Of a stretch of DNA of 64,000 bases, positions 8,296-17,500 are shown piece by piece. The notes beneath the pieces are model-generated. The model was not told the origin of the DNA and searched no databases. It worked only from the letters and a program-made list of their open reading frames with translations. Position 1 is the first letter of the stretch; each line of letters opens with the position of its first letter. Location: positions 1 through 64,000 of the forward strand of contig JAEWHR010000019.1 in assembly GCA_023387655.1 (NCBI GenBank), given 5' to 3'. The DNA comes from Bacillota bacterium (GTDB lineage Bacteria; Bacillota; Clostridia; Lachnospirales; Lachnospiraceae). A program made the position numbers and the translations under genes.

Positions 8296-8321
8296 AAAAA
8301 AACTGCCACAATGGAGTGGCA
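8296..8321 (-). terminator. terminator of the SpoU methyltransferase gene
   Basis: On the minus strand TGCCAC-TCCATT-GTGGCA followed by GTTTTTTTGCT, about 30 bp after the stop of the leftward gene. Confidence 0.7.
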
Positions 8322-8353
8322 AACTTATGATAAACTTTAGTTTAAGGCCAACG

Positions 8354-9070
8354 TTAATTATTCTGCGTAAATAAGTAAGTTCCAATCCCTACCGCTATCG
8401 TAAGATTTAGAGAATCCACTTCTTCTGATTGTGGTATGATAATGCTAGTTCCCACGGATAGGTAAGAATCATCTAGTCCAGTAGCTTCATTTCCAAACAC
8501 TAAGGAAAAAAGCTTTGGTTTAGGACAATCATTAATGGTTAGAGGCTTTTTACCATTTAGCATAAACGTAAAGATTTCATGATTTGGATTTTGCTCTTGA
8601 TACTCTTGAAAACTCTCGAAATATTGATGGCGTAATCGAAACAATGCTCCCATAGAAGATCGTACTACTTTAGGATTAAAAACATCTGCCCCAGGTTCAA
8701 TAAATGCAACATCATGAATTCCAAAGCCTACTGCTGTTCTAAGGATTGTTCCTAAGTTACCCATATTGCTAGGATTCACTAAAACGATTTGAGATTTTGA
8801 AGCATCTAATTTACAGGAATACTTTTCAAATACCCCAACCACAAAAACATTCTCTTTATCGCTAACTTTAGCAATTGTTTTATCCCCTTGTAGTACTGGA
8901 ATACGATTTTCTTTGCAAAGCATTTCTAAATGTTCTCTATCCGTAAATGTGCTATGAATATAGACTCCCTTTACACACTCTGGTCTACTCTTAATCATTT
9001 CTATTGTTGGAAAAGCTCCTAAGGTATAGGAATAATCAAAGCTTTTCTTATATGGTTTTATTGGTTCCAT
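8354..9070 (-). CDS. TrmH/SpoU-family RNA 2'-O-methyltransferase
   Basis: 238 residues. Three SpoU motifs are visible: motif 1 VLVNPSNMGNLGTILRTA (about 98-115), motif 2 FSLVFGNEATGLDD (about 188-201) and motif 3 VDSLNLTIAVGIGTYLF (about 219-235), which form the knotted SAM-binding domain. The N-terminal about 90 residues would be the substrate-binding part. It methylates a ribose in rRNA or tRNA, but the target nucleotide cannot be deduced. Monocistronic with its own terminator. Confidence 0.85.
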   Translation of the reverse strand: MEPIKPYKKSFDYSYTLGAFPTIEMIKSRPECVKGVYIHSTFTDREHLEMLCKENRIPVLQGDKTIAKVSDKENVFVVGVFEKYSCKLDASKSQIVLVNPSNMGNLGTILRTAVGFGIHDVAFIEPGADVFNPKVVRSSMGALFRLRHQYFESFQEYQEQNPNHEIFTFMLNGKKPLTINDCPKPKLFSLVFGNEATGLDDSYLSVGTSIIIPQSEEVDSLNLTIAVGIGTYLFTQNN

Positions 9071-9155
9071 CTTATTTCCTCTCTGCTTGTACTAATCTTC
9101 TTCCTATTATAACTAAGAATTTACGACTTGTACACTCCTTCTCAGTAGTTTTGGT

Positions 9156-10046
9156 TTAATGATTGAAATCTTTAATTGGCTTTGGCCCACGAATGATGCG
9201 ACGAACAGCACGAAAGATTCCTTCTTCGTCTGCTTCCATTCTCCACTGCACTATCATGATTTCATTATTCACTATTTCAATACCAGTAATCCCTTTTGTA
9301 TGAATACAACATCCACTATTAAAATATAAAACCTCTCCGGGTTTTGGGAATTTCAAACGATGAGTATGACCACAAACTAACATCACCTTTTTCTTTCGTA
9401 TCCAATCGGTATAATTTTTTTCAATTTTATGTCTTCGATAGATGTTTTTCGCCGGGCTAGACGGATTCTTAAACCCAACAATATGCATAAATCGCCAAAA
9501 ATAACGTAAGAATATCATATTGATAAACCAAAGCTGATCATTCATTAAATCACCTTGGTGACCATGAACTATTAAAATCTTATGCTTTGTATACTTTTCT
9601 TGTAATAAAAGTGCTTCAATTGGATGTAAATTTGGAAACAACTCTCGTCTACTCCCTAGATATTCATCATAAAAGTAAAAATAATATTTTGCAACATAAT
9701 ATGGATTCCTCAAAAAAATATTATGATTTCCGTATAACATAATCATTCTTTTTTTCTGATAGAATTTCTTTAACTCTGTAAACACATCGGTATGAGCAGC
9801 CCGTATGGTTGGAAACCTAGGATGCTCCCATAACTCATCACCATCTCCTGCCTCAATATACGTATATCCTTCTTTATAATAATGCTTTAATGCAGCAACC
9901 ATAATACTTTGATTTCTTGCAAATTCATCTGAGATGGAATCATCCCCACGATGTGTATCACTAAAAATTATAAACTTTGAGTTTTTATCAAAATACTTTA
10001 CTTTCGCATTCCGATACGCTTTCGTTAACTGCTTATTCGTTTGCAT
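9156..10046 (-). CDS. calcineurin-like metallophosphoesterase
   Basis: 296 residues from the ATG at 10046, chosen because GAAGGGGTGGAAG precedes it; the frame runs 20 codons further upstream into the regulatory region. Metal-binding motifs: FSDTHRGD (about 27-34), AGDGDELW (about 61-68), LYGNHN (about 103-108), IVHGHQGD (about 163-170) and VCGHTHRLK (about 232-240). This is the complete five-motif set of the family. The GDGDELW segment resembles the UDP-2,3-diacylglucosamine hydrolase (LpxH)-like branch, but a Gram-positive would not make lipid A, so the substrate is unknown. Divergent from the XRE gene with shared regulatory DNA. Confidence 0.8.
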   Translation of the reverse strand: MQTNKQLTKAYRNAKVKYFDKNSKFIIFSDTHRGDDSISDEFARNQSIMVAALKHYYKEGYTYIEAGDGDELWEHPRFPTIRAAHTDVFTELKKFYQKKRMIMLYGNHNIFLRNPYYVAKYYFYFYDEYLGSRRELFPNLHPIEALLLQEKYTKHKILIVHGHQGDLMNDQLWFINMIFLRYFWRFMHIVGFKNPSSPAKNIYRRHKIEKNYTDWIRKKKVMLVCGHTHRLKFPKPGEVLYFNSGCCIHTKGITGIEIVNNEIMIVQWRMEADEEGIFRAVRRIIRGPKPIKDFNH

Positions 10047-10107
10047 CTTCCACCCCTTCTCGCTTTTGTTAACTTTAGTATCCCCAAAATGGAAAATAAA
10101 AATCAAA

Positions 10108-10170
10108 TGGAAAGCATACTTGACATTTTATTTATAATATGATAACTTAAAATGTAAAGTATACTTTCCA
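10108..10170. promoter_or_regulatory. long inverted-repeat operator spanning divergent promoters
   Basis: Two 22-bp arms (10108-10129 and 10149-10170) are reverse complements of each other with only two mismatches; each contains TGGAAAG.ATACTT and ACATTTT. The 19-bp space between them is AT-rich. A TTGACA lies inside the left arm (10120-10125, rightward) and a leftward TTTACA-16-TATAAA pair (10153-10158 and 10131-10136) uses the right arm. Position just upstream of the XRE start suggests autoregulation that also controls the phosphoesterase. Confidence 0.7.
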
Positions 10171-10190
10171 TATTCAGAAAGGAGAAGGAA

Positions 10191-10391
10191 TTGAAAAATC
10201 GTTTGGAAGAACTCAGAAAACAACATGGAATAACACAAGAACAATTAGCTAATATTCTTGAAGTTTCCAGACAAACCATTGGTTCCTTGGAAAATGGACG
10301 CTACAATCCATCCATACTACTGGCATTTAAGATTGCACGGTATTTTCATGTGAAGATTGAAGATATTTTTATCTATGAGGAGGATGAATAA
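10191..10391 (+). CDS. small XRE-family transcriptional regulator
   Basis: 66 residues, TTG start preceded by AAAGGAGAAGGAA. The whole protein is one Cro/C1-type HTH: LRKQHGITQEQLANILEVSR then QTIGSLENGRYNPS, ending with HVKIEDIFIYEEDE. This is the compact YozG-like class that is usually co-transcribed with a small membrane protein, as here: its stop codon overlaps the next ATG by one base. It very probably binds the inverted repeat at 10108-10170. Confidence 0.88.
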   Translation: MKNRLEELRKQHGITQEQLANILEVSRQTIGSLENGRYNPSILLAFKIARYFHVKIEDIFIYEEDE

Positions 10392-10828
10392 TGAAGTCAA
10401 GAAGTATCACCAAAAATTGGATTTTTATTACACTCAGTATCTTATTGTTTGTCATTAGTGGCTTTTTATTATTTCAATATCCTGACGCCAAGGGCGTTCT
10501 GCAGACCTTGCCATTTATCTTGTTGGGTATTGGTAGTGGTATCTTAGGAGCTAATGTTGGTATTATTATTCAGCATTGTATCTTTAAGAAAAATCCAAAA
10601 GCATATAAAAGTTACGAAATTCAAGAAAATGATGAACGTAATATCATCCTGAATCAATATTCGAAGGCAAAAGCTTATGATGCTACCATTTATCTATATA
10701 GTGCGCTTATGCTTTACTTTGCATTAATGGGTGCCGATCTAATCTTTTTATTTCCTCTTGTCGGATGCTATCTCTTAAGTATAGTAATCCGCATGTACCA
10801 TCTTTATCAATGTCAAAAAAAGATGTAG
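10391..10828 (+). CDS. small membrane protein partner of the XRE regulator (DUF2178-like)
   Basis: 145 residues with four hydrophobic segments (about 13-30, 37-60, 99-115, 118-138). Between the second and third lies EIQENDERNIILNQYSKAKA, a motif (ENDER-x-x-x-I-...-AKA-x-D) typical of DUF2178/DUF6442-type membrane proteins that accompany short XRE regulators. Start overlaps the stop of the regulator (TAATG), so the two are translationally coupled. The role is unknown; a signal-sensing partner is a reasonable guess. Confidence 0.7.
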   Translation: MKSRSITKNWIFITLSILLFVISGFLLFQYPDAKGVLQTLPFILLGIGSGILGANVGIIIQHCIFKKNPKAYKSYEIQENDERNIILNQYSKAKAYDATIYLYSALMLYFALMGADLIFLFPLVGCYLLSIVIRMYHLYQCQKKM

Positions 10829-10878
10829 TAAATTAAGTAAAAGCACACGCGCGAAATTTTCCTAGTCATAAAATAAAA

Positions 10879-10938
10879 AGAGTGGTGAAAACCTACCAAA
10901 AGCAACACTGTTTACTTTGGATGTTTCTTCTCCACTCT
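10879..10938. terminator. long-loop hairpin between convergent genes
   Basis: AGAGTGG at the left and CCACTCT at the right enclose a 45-nt partly structured region between the membrane protein gene and the leftward gene at 10951. Plausible but weak terminator. Confidence 0.35.
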
Positions 10939-10950
10939 GATATTATTATC

Positions 10951-11733
10951 TTATCCGCACTTTTCAATTAACTCTAAGTGATGCTTTTGTATAAATACAT
11001 GAGCTTCCTCTAGAAAATGTTCCATATTTTCCTTGCGTTCATATATTTCTTTTATATGTGTCATTACTGGGACCTCTCCAATTTTTTGAACATAGAATTG
11101 CTCATAAGCTAGTTGCGGAATAGGTACTATTTTTTGAAGGATAGGCTCATTTAGGGTTGGGTCAATAATTAATTCTTCCAAAAACCATAAGGTTTCCGGA
11201 TGCATTGGCTCTACACCTTCTGGGAAGCCATGCATCTGCTTCCATTTTTCATAAAAAATGAAATGATTGATTTCATGTATTGCTGCTTTCAAATTTGTTT
11301 CAATATCCATCGAGCAAGTAAGAAACATCTCTTTTGTAATGCAGCTTCTCGGGCACCTTGGGATATAACCAACGTAACAAATTATTTCTTTTTGTTCTAC
11401 TGGCCATGAAACGTCAAACAAGGTTAGCATATTATGTAAAAGTTCTTCTTCAAAGCTAAGGAAGCGTTTTTGCAAGGTGGAAATTCGTTGCTCTAGCTCC
11501 TCCTGACGAACTCTTAACTCCTTCAATACAATTGGTTCTACAATATCGTAGATTTCTCCCCTAGTCATGGTTTCTTTAATTTTACCACGCAAGGAAGGAT
11601 AAAGCTCATAAACCCCCTCTGCAAAAGGACGGCTCTTGTTTTTCGCTAAAAACTCTGGATCTATATACTTTGTAATAAAGCTCGCATTCATCAACGGATC
11701 TATCTTTTTTACAATAATATGTGGTATTATCAT
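10951..11733 (-). CDS. putative HExxH zinc metalloprotein of unknown family
   Basis: 260 residues, no signal peptide or membrane segment. A zincin signature HEINH lies in AAIHEINHFIFYEKWKQMHG at about residue 152, and a glutamate pair in LWFLEELIIDPTLNEP (about 181-196) could supply the third ligand, as in gluzincins. The N-terminal 110 residues contain a coiled helix (about 70-100). I do not recognise the family; peptidase activity is inference from the motif. It follows a degenerate repeat tract and no partner genes are apparent. Confidence 0.55.
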   Translation of the reverse strand: MIIPHIIVKKIDPLMNASFITKYIDPEFLAKNKSRPFAEGVYELYPSLRGKIKETMTRGEIYDIVEPIVLKELRVRQEELEQRISTLQKRFLSFEEELLHNMLTLFDVSWPVEQKEIICYVGYIPRCPRSCITKEMFLTCSMDIETNLKAAIHEINHFIFYEKWKQMHGFPEGVEPMHPETLWFLEELIIDPTLNEPILQKIVPIPQLAYEQFYVQKIGEVPVMTHIKEIYERKENMEHFLEEAHVFIQKHHLELIEKCG

Positions 11734-11758
11734 TTATTCCGCTCCCCTCTCCTAAATT

Positions 11759-12045
11759 AATTATTTCCTGTAACCTTATTAATTTCTATAACCTCGTATT
11801 TTCCTATAATCATATTAATTTCTCTATTGATTAATTTCTATAACCTTATTAATTTCCCAATAACCTTATTATTTTCCTATATCCTTATTAATTTTCCAAT
11901 AACCTTATTATTTTCCTATAATCTTTTTAATTTCCTATAATCTTTTTAATTTCCTTATAGCCTTATTAATTTCCTATAATCTTTTTAATTTCCCTATTGT
12001 CTTATTATTTCCCTATTGCATTATTATTTTCCTATTATCTTTAGA
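11759..12045. repeat. degenerate ~19-bp tandem repeat tract
   Basis: About 15 imperfect head-to-tail units built on TTTCCTATAACCTTATTAA (variants with ATAATCTTTTT and CTATTGTCTTATT) fill nearly the whole gap between the HExxH gene and the transglutaminase gene. Copies at the right end are shorter. No ORF with a start is present, and the period varies, which fits replication slippage followed by drift. Confidence 0.75.
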
Positions 12046-12062
12046 ATCCCTAAATCTAGCGT

Positions 12063-13487
12063 CTACTCCAAAAAAGTAACTCGCATTTTAAGTAGATAGT
12101 AATCTCCTACCTCACGCAAAGTTTCATATTCATAACGATAGGTTCCATAGAAACCAAGGGATTCCGCTATACCACGAGCTATCTCATTTACTGTGCCTGC
12201 ATTTTTTTGTGGATACATAAGGCTTATCCAATCTTCTCCTAGCTGATAACGTTTTACATATTCTTTGCTATAATCTTGCCATGTCTTCAGAAGGCTACCA
12301 CTATTTTGATATTCTTTGATTAATTTTTGATCTTCCACATCTTTTATTTCTTGTGTATATGTTTCCTTCACTGTTAAGTACTTTGTAGCATTAGAAGTCG
12401 GATATTCTTTTTCCTTCCACTTGTGACGTAACGACTTCATTTCTTTATCGTTTAGAAGAAAATAAGTGTATAAAACTCTACCTTCTTTATCAGGTATAGG
12501 ATCATCCCAGGTTGTATCCACATGATACCAGCCATCTTCTAACTTTACCAAGTTCCAAGCATGAGAGATTCCATCTGCTGTACCAACAACAAAACGATTT
12601 TCTATGGATAAGGAATCCATAAATAATTGAAATGTTTCAGCGTATCCTTGACAAACCGCCATACCATCAAGCAAAACTCCTTCTGGAGAATATGCTCTAG
12701 AAGTTAAAGTGTCATTCTTATAATTGATCTCATCGTACTCTGTATTTAAAACAATATAGTCATGAACAAATCGAATTTTTTCTACCGTAGTCATTTGTTT
12801 CGTTATATTTTCAGCTAAGATAAGCTGTATTTTATTTTGTATCTCTTTTTCCGTTTTAGTTAACTTACGGAAATTACTTGAGGAATAAATTGTACAATAA
12901 GAATAATATGTTTGATTCCCTATTGTAGCGGTAATTATAACATTACCTTCCGAATGGAACTTCACTTTACCCGTTTTTGATACAGTAGCAACTTTTTCAT
13001 TAGTAGAATTCCACGAAACTTTTTTTGTTGTTCCGGATACAGCAATCGTTGTTTCGTTACCAATCACACCAAGATAACTATTGAAACTTAATTTAGGTTG
13101 TTCCACAGTGACTTTACAAGTATATGTCTTTCCTAAAACTTTTGCACTAACCGTTGTCGTTCCTTTTTTAATCCCTTTAACATAACCACTAGCGCTGACG
13201 GTAGCTATATTTTTATCTTTTACACTCCATGTAGCCTTTTCCTTTGTTCCATTTATCGTTAGTTTCGTCTTATCTCCTACTATAACATGTACCAAACTCT
13301 GAGAAATCGCAATCTCTTCCTTTGTTTTTGCATATACATACACTGGTTGAGATGTCTGAGTTGAGATGTTAGAGACAATAAGAAACGATAAAATTAGAAT
13401 CAAAGGGAATAGTAATAGTTTTTGTCTGTTTTGATATGTACGCATGAAAGAAAGTCTACTCCATGTTTTATATTCTGTACTTCTCAT
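12063..13487 (-). CDS. secreted/anchored transglutaminase-like protein with Big2 domains
   Basis: 474 residues, ATG after GAAAGGTGGGAGAG. One hydrophobic segment (about 24-41, LLLFPLILILSFLIVSNI) acts as signal or anchor. Two bacterial Ig-like group 2 repeats follow (about 58-127 with KNIATVSASGYVKGIKKGTT, and about 130-200). The C-terminal half has a transglutaminase core: Cys in AVCQGYAETF (about 276), His in ISHAWNLVKL (about 304) and Asp in YHVDTTWDDP (about 318). Family members act as cysteine peptidases or crosslinkers on the cell surface. The target is unknown. Alone on its strand, with a repeat tract downstream. Confidence 0.82.
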   Translation of the reverse strand: MRSTEYKTWSRLSFMRTYQNRQKLLLFPLILILSFLIVSNISTQTSQPVYVYAKTKEEIAISQSLVHVIVGDKTKLTINGTKEKATWSVKDKNIATVSASGYVKGIKKGTTTVSAKVLGKTYTCKVTVEQPKLSFNSYLGVIGNETTIAVSGTTKKVSWNSTNEKVATVSKTGKVKFHSEGNVIITATIGNQTYYSYCTIYSSSNFRKLTKTEKEIQNKIQLILAENITKQMTTVEKIRFVHDYIVLNTEYDEINYKNDTLTSRAYSPEGVLLDGMAVCQGYAETFQLFMDSLSIENRFVVGTADGISHAWNLVKLEDGWYHVDTTWDDPIPDKEGRVLYTYFLLNDKEMKSLRHKWKEKEYPTSNATKYLTVKETYTQEIKDVEDQKLIKEYQNSGSLLKTWQDYSKEYVKRYQLGEDWISLMYPQKNAGTVNEIARGIAESLGFYGTYRYEYETLREVGDYYLLKMRVTFLE

Positions 13488-13644
13488 TACTCTCCCACCT
13501 TTCAGTAATCTTTTATCGTAATAGTATGACTACCTTTATTTTATCCCAAGCACCATATTATGTCTACATAAAGTTAAATTCAAATAATTTTTGAAATTCC
13601 AATCTAAATACCTTATAGTATCTAAAAATTGAGATAATTAATTT

Positions 13645-13709
13645 AAAGAGACAGAATGAATCAATCCAAAAGCTTTCATACCTCTTTCGATTTCTTCAAA
13701 CTGTCTCTT
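13645..13709 (-). terminator. terminator of the ABC exporter operon
   Basis: Minus-strand AAGAGACAG ... CTGTCTCTT stem (9 bp) with a 46-nt interior that can itself pair, followed by TAAATTAATTAT. It is 15 bp beyond the stop at 13725. Confidence 0.55.
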
Positions 13710-13724
13710 ACAACGCATCGTTAA

Positions 13725-15584
13725 TTAGGTAGCTGCAAATTGACTTTCGTACAACTCCTTATAGAACCCTTTCTTTGCTAAAAGCTCCTCATGACTTCCT
13801 TTTTCTATAATATTTCCATTTTTCATTACAAGAATAACATCAGCATTTTGTATCGTTGATAATCGATGAGCAACGATAAACGTAGTTCTCCCTTGCATTA
13901 ATTTCTGGAAAGCACTTTGTATCTTAACCTCTGTTCTTGTATCAATCGAGGAGGTTGCCTCGTCTAGGATAAGGATAGGTGGCAAACTTAGCATAACTCT
14001 AGAAATACAAAGGAGTTGTTTTTGCCCCTGTGATAGCATACCACCATCTTCTCCTATTACAGTATCGTAGCCATTTGGTAGCCTCTTGATAAAGGAATGA
14101 GCATGAGCTTCCTTTGCAGCTTTTATTACTTCCTCTCTGGTTGCATCTTCTTTTCCCATCTTGATATTTTCAAGGATTGTACCAGCCTTTAACCAAGTAT
14201 CTTGAAGTACCATGCCATAGCTTGTTCTAAGACTGTTTCTCGCAATCATTCGAATATCTTCCCCCTCAACAAAGATTGCACCTTCATCAACTTCATAAAA
14301 ACGCATTAGCAAATTGATGATTGTTGTCTTTCCACAGCCAGTTGGACCAACAATAGCAATTTTTTGTCCTGGATGAATTGTCAAATTTAGATTTTCTATT
14401 AACTTTTTCGATTTATCATAGGAGAAATCAACCTCCTTACAAACTACATTCCCTTTCACGTCTGTAAGAGTTATAGCATCTTTACTATCTGGAATTTCTG
14501 CAGGTTCTTCTAATAAATCAAAGATACGTGCAGCACATGCAATTGCATTTTGAAGCTCCGTGATAACCCCGGAAATCTCATTAAATGGCTTTGTATATTG
14601 ATTGGCATAACTTAAGAAACTAGATAGTGCACCAACCGTCATAGTTCCATTCAATACAGCAAATGCTCCGGTAAATCCTACCCCTGCATAAACTAAACCA
14701 TTCACAAACCTTGTTGCTGGATTTGTGATTGATGAGTAAAAGATTGCACGTAAAGAATACTTCGCTAATCTCTCATTTACTTCATCAAATCGCTTTATAA
14801 CCTCTTCTTCTTGATTATAAGCTTTTACAACTTTTTCATTACCTAACATCTCATCAATCAAAGCAGTTTGCTCTCCTCGAGTCTTTGACTGTGCTTGAAA
14901 CATAACATAGGTTCTCTTCGCAATAAAATTCGCCACAAAAAGTGAAATTGGTGTAAGTAAAACAACTACCACCGTAATACCAATGTTTAATCGAAGCATA
15001 AATATTAAGGTTCCCATGATTGTCATTACTCCTGTAAAAGCTTGAGTAAATCCCATTAGCAATCCGTCTGAAAATTGCTCCACATCTGCAATCATACTGC
15101 TAACAATCTCACCGGATTGATGAGAATCCAAGTACTTAAGTGGTAAAGTTTCTATTTTCTCAAAGGCATCTTTTCGAATATCCCTGACTACTTCATAGGT
15201 AACTTTATTATTTAAAATACTCATGAACCACTGTGCAATTGCAGTGATTCCTACCATAAATACTATTTTTAGTAAGATTTCACGAATCAATGGAAAATTC
15301 ACACTACCATAAACTATTTCATCAATTGCTTTCCCGATTTCAATTGGTACATAAAGCGTAAGAGCAACCGTTATAACAGCTAACATCAAAGAAATAAGAA
15401 GATAAATCCAATAACGCTTTAAGTATCGCAAAATCTTTCCAACCGTTTGTTTTTGTGTAATTTTCTTATTTTCTCCCATTGTTTGCTTTAGCTTAGAATT
15501 CTCGTTTTCCTTGGCCATTTTCTTTTTTGTGTGTTTTTTGTATTCCATGGAGTTGATCGCTTTTTTATTTTTGTCCGCTTTCAT
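13725..15584 (-). CDS. ABC exporter half-transporter, consensus-Walker B subunit
   Basis: 619 residues. An unusual lysine-rich, hydrophilic N-terminal extension of about 50 residues precedes six membrane helices (about 55-345). The nucleotide-binding domain has Walker A GPTGCGKTT (about 412), a non-canonical signature LSQGQKQLL (about 515), and Walker B ILILDEATSSID with the catalytic Glu. ATG behind AAGGAGGTGCAAGCATA and overlapping the upstream partner by one base. LSQGQ instead of LSGGQ is typical of one half of heterodimeric exporters of the TM287/288 and BmrCD type; the pair probably exports drugs or peptides. Substrate unknown. Confidence 0.88.
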   Translation of the reverse strand: MKADKNKKAINSMEYKKHTKKKMAKENENSKLKQTMGENKKITQKQTVGKILRYLKRYWIYLLISLMLAVITVALTLYVPIEIGKAIDEIVYGSVNFPLIREILLKIVFMVGITAIAQWFMSILNNKVTYEVVRDIRKDAFEKIETLPLKYLDSHQSGEIVSSMIADVEQFSDGLLMGFTQAFTGVMTIMGTLIFMLRLNIGITVVVVLLTPISLFVANFIAKRTYVMFQAQSKTRGEQTALIDEMLGNEKVVKAYNQEEEVIKRFDEVNERLAKYSLRAIFYSSITNPATRFVNGLVYAGVGFTGAFAVLNGTMTVGALSSFLSYANQYTKPFNEISGVITELQNAIACAARIFDLLEEPAEIPDSKDAITLTDVKGNVVCKEVDFSYDKSKKLIENLNLTIHPGQKIAIVGPTGCGKTTIINLLMRFYEVDEGAIFVEGEDIRMIARNSLRTSYGMVLQDTWLKAGTILENIKMGKEDATREEVIKAAKEAHAHSFIKRLPNGYDTVIGEDGGMLSQGQKQLLCISRVMLSLPPILILDEATSSIDTRTEVKIQSAFQKLMQGRTTFIVAHRLSTIQNADVILVMKNGNIIEKGSHEELLAKKGFYKELYESQFAAT

Positions 15585-17308
15585 TATGCTTGCACCTCCT
15601 TGGGAAATTGCGAATAATAAATTTCTTGATAAACTTCACAGGAATCTAGCAGTTCACTATGTGTTCCCTTTCCTACAAGTCTTCCATCCTCAAGTACTAA
15701 AATTAGGTCTGCATGTAATATTGATGCGGCTCGTTGAGAGACTATAAATACAGTTGGATGATAGGATAGATTTTTAATCGACGATCGTAATTTCGCATCT
15801 GTCGCATAGTCAAGCGCAGAAGCACTATCATCAAGAATTAGAATCTCCGGTTTTTTCACCAAAGCTCTAGCAATGGATAAACGTTGCTTTTGACCTCCTG
15901 ATAGATTCCTACCGCCTTGATCTATGGAAGCAATGATACCACCTTTAGAATTTACCACATCCGTAGCTTGTGCAATTTCGATTGCTTCTTCCATCTCTTC
16001 TATAGTAACATCATGTTTACCAAAACGTAAATTTGATTCAATTGTTCCATGAAACATCACTGCTTTTTGCATTACGATTCCAATTTTATTTCGAAGTACT
16101 CTTACTTGATAGTTTTTCACATTCCTACCATCAATAAGTACTTCACCTTTTGTCGCATCATAAAATCTTGGAAGTAAATTCACTAAAGAGGATTTTCCAG
16201 AACCAGTACCTCCAATGATTCCAATTGTTTGCCCTTTTTTCACAGAAAAATCTATCTCAGTTAAGGACTCTTCCCCTGCGCCTTGATATTCTAAACATAC
16301 GTTACGGAATTCAATAGTACCTTCCTTACCAATACTTAAGTTTTCACCATTCGCAAATTCCATGCTATTTTTTATCTCGAATACATCAGCAACACGATTT
16401 GCACAAGCTACTGATTTATTGACTGTTACAATCAGATTTGCTAACTTAATCAGCTCCACTAAAATCTGTGACATATAGCTATATAAAGCAACCACCTGAC
16501 CTTGGGTCAAGACCCCATGGTCTACCTGTATCGCACCTACCCAAATTAAGTACGCAGTTGCAATATTGATAATGACATAAGTAACAGGATTCATTAGCGC
16601 AGAGATAAATCCTGCTCTCTTTTGCTTTTTTGCCAATTCACCATTTCTATGATGAAATTCTTTTCGTTCTTTCTCTTCTCTGCAAAATGCACGTATTACT
16701 CTTACTCCTAATAGATTTTCTCTTGTAATCTGTAGCACAGAATCTAGATTTTTCTGCACACGCTTTAACATTGGAATGCTAATTGCCATAATCCCAAAGA
16801 CTACAATTGATAATAATATAATAGCAATTAAAAATATCCATGCTGATTTTGTATCAATCGTAAAAGCCATGATCATTGCACCAAAAATAACAAATGGAGA
16901 GCGTAAGAATAAACGTAACACCATATTTATCCCTGTTTGCGTCTGATTTACATCACTTGTCATCCTTGTAATCATTGTTGAGGTACCAAGAGTATCGATT
17001 TCAGTGAAGGACAAATCCATCAAATGAGCAAATAAAGCATGCCTTAACTTAGTTGAGAAGCCTACTGCTGCCTTGGCAGAATAATACTGTGCTGTTACCG
17101 AGCAAACCAATCCAATGATTCCTAATGCAACAAGAATAAGACACATATTCACTATGTATGATTTGTCGCCCTGTTCAATTCCTGTATCAATAATTGCTGC
17201 CATCACTAATGGCACGACTAACTCAAAAGAAGCCTCTAGCATCTTGAATAGTGGTGCTAATACACATTCCTTTCTGTAGTCCCTTAAGTAAATGTATAAT
17301 CGTTTCAC
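15584..17308 (-). CDS. ABC exporter half-transporter, degenerate-site subunit
   Basis: 574 residues, GTG start after GGGAGGAAAACC. Six membrane helices (about 15-300), Walker A GGTGSGKSS (about 362), canonical LSGGQKQRLSIARAL, and Walker B ILILDDSASALD in which the catalytic Glu is Asp. With the partner this gives one normal ATP site (its LSGGQ with the partner's Glu) and one degenerate site (Asp with the partner's LSQGQ), the hallmark of heterodimeric exporters. It is the first gene of the operon and is divergent from a LysR regulator that may control it. Confidence 0.88.
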   Translation of the reverse strand: MKRLYIYLRDYRKECVLAPLFKMLEASFELVVPLVMAAIIDTGIEQGDKSYIVNMCLILVALGIIGLVCSVTAQYYSAKAAVGFSTKLRHALFAHLMDLSFTEIDTLGTSTMITRMTSDVNQTQTGINMVLRLFLRSPFVIFGAMIMAFTIDTKSAWIFLIAIILLSIVVFGIMAISIPMLKRVQKNLDSVLQITRENLLGVRVIRAFCREEKERKEFHHRNGELAKKQKRAGFISALMNPVTYVIINIATAYLIWVGAIQVDHGVLTQGQVVALYSYMSQILVELIKLANLIVTVNKSVACANRVADVFEIKNSMEFANGENLSIGKEGTIEFRNVCLEYQGAGEESLTEIDFSVKKGQTIGIIGGTGSGKSSLVNLLPRFYDATKGEVLIDGRNVKNYQVRVLRNKIGIVMQKAVMFHGTIESNLRFGKHDVTIEEMEEAIEIAQATDVVNSKGGIIASIDQGGRNLSGGQKQRLSIARALVKKPEILILDDSASALDYATDAKLRSSIKNLSYHPTVFIVSQRAASILHADLILVLEDGRLVGKGTHSELLDSCEVYQEIYYSQFPKEVQA

Positions 17309-17500
17309 GGTTTTCCTCCCATAAATATGCTTGTAAAATGTACTGTAATATCATACCATAGATAAAGGTATTCGTAAAATATTTAAATCCTATAGTATCT
17401 ATATCTTTTTCATATGAAAGATGATAAGTTCGACCCTGTATACGTATTTATGTTTTGGTCTTAATGTTATGGATTTAAATAATCTAGAAAGGAGAACCCT

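Noticed and set aside
8180..8374. 64-codon plus-strand ORF after the YvlD-like gene
   Set aside because: It reads straight through two terminator hairpins and into the end of the opposite gene; no ribosome site.
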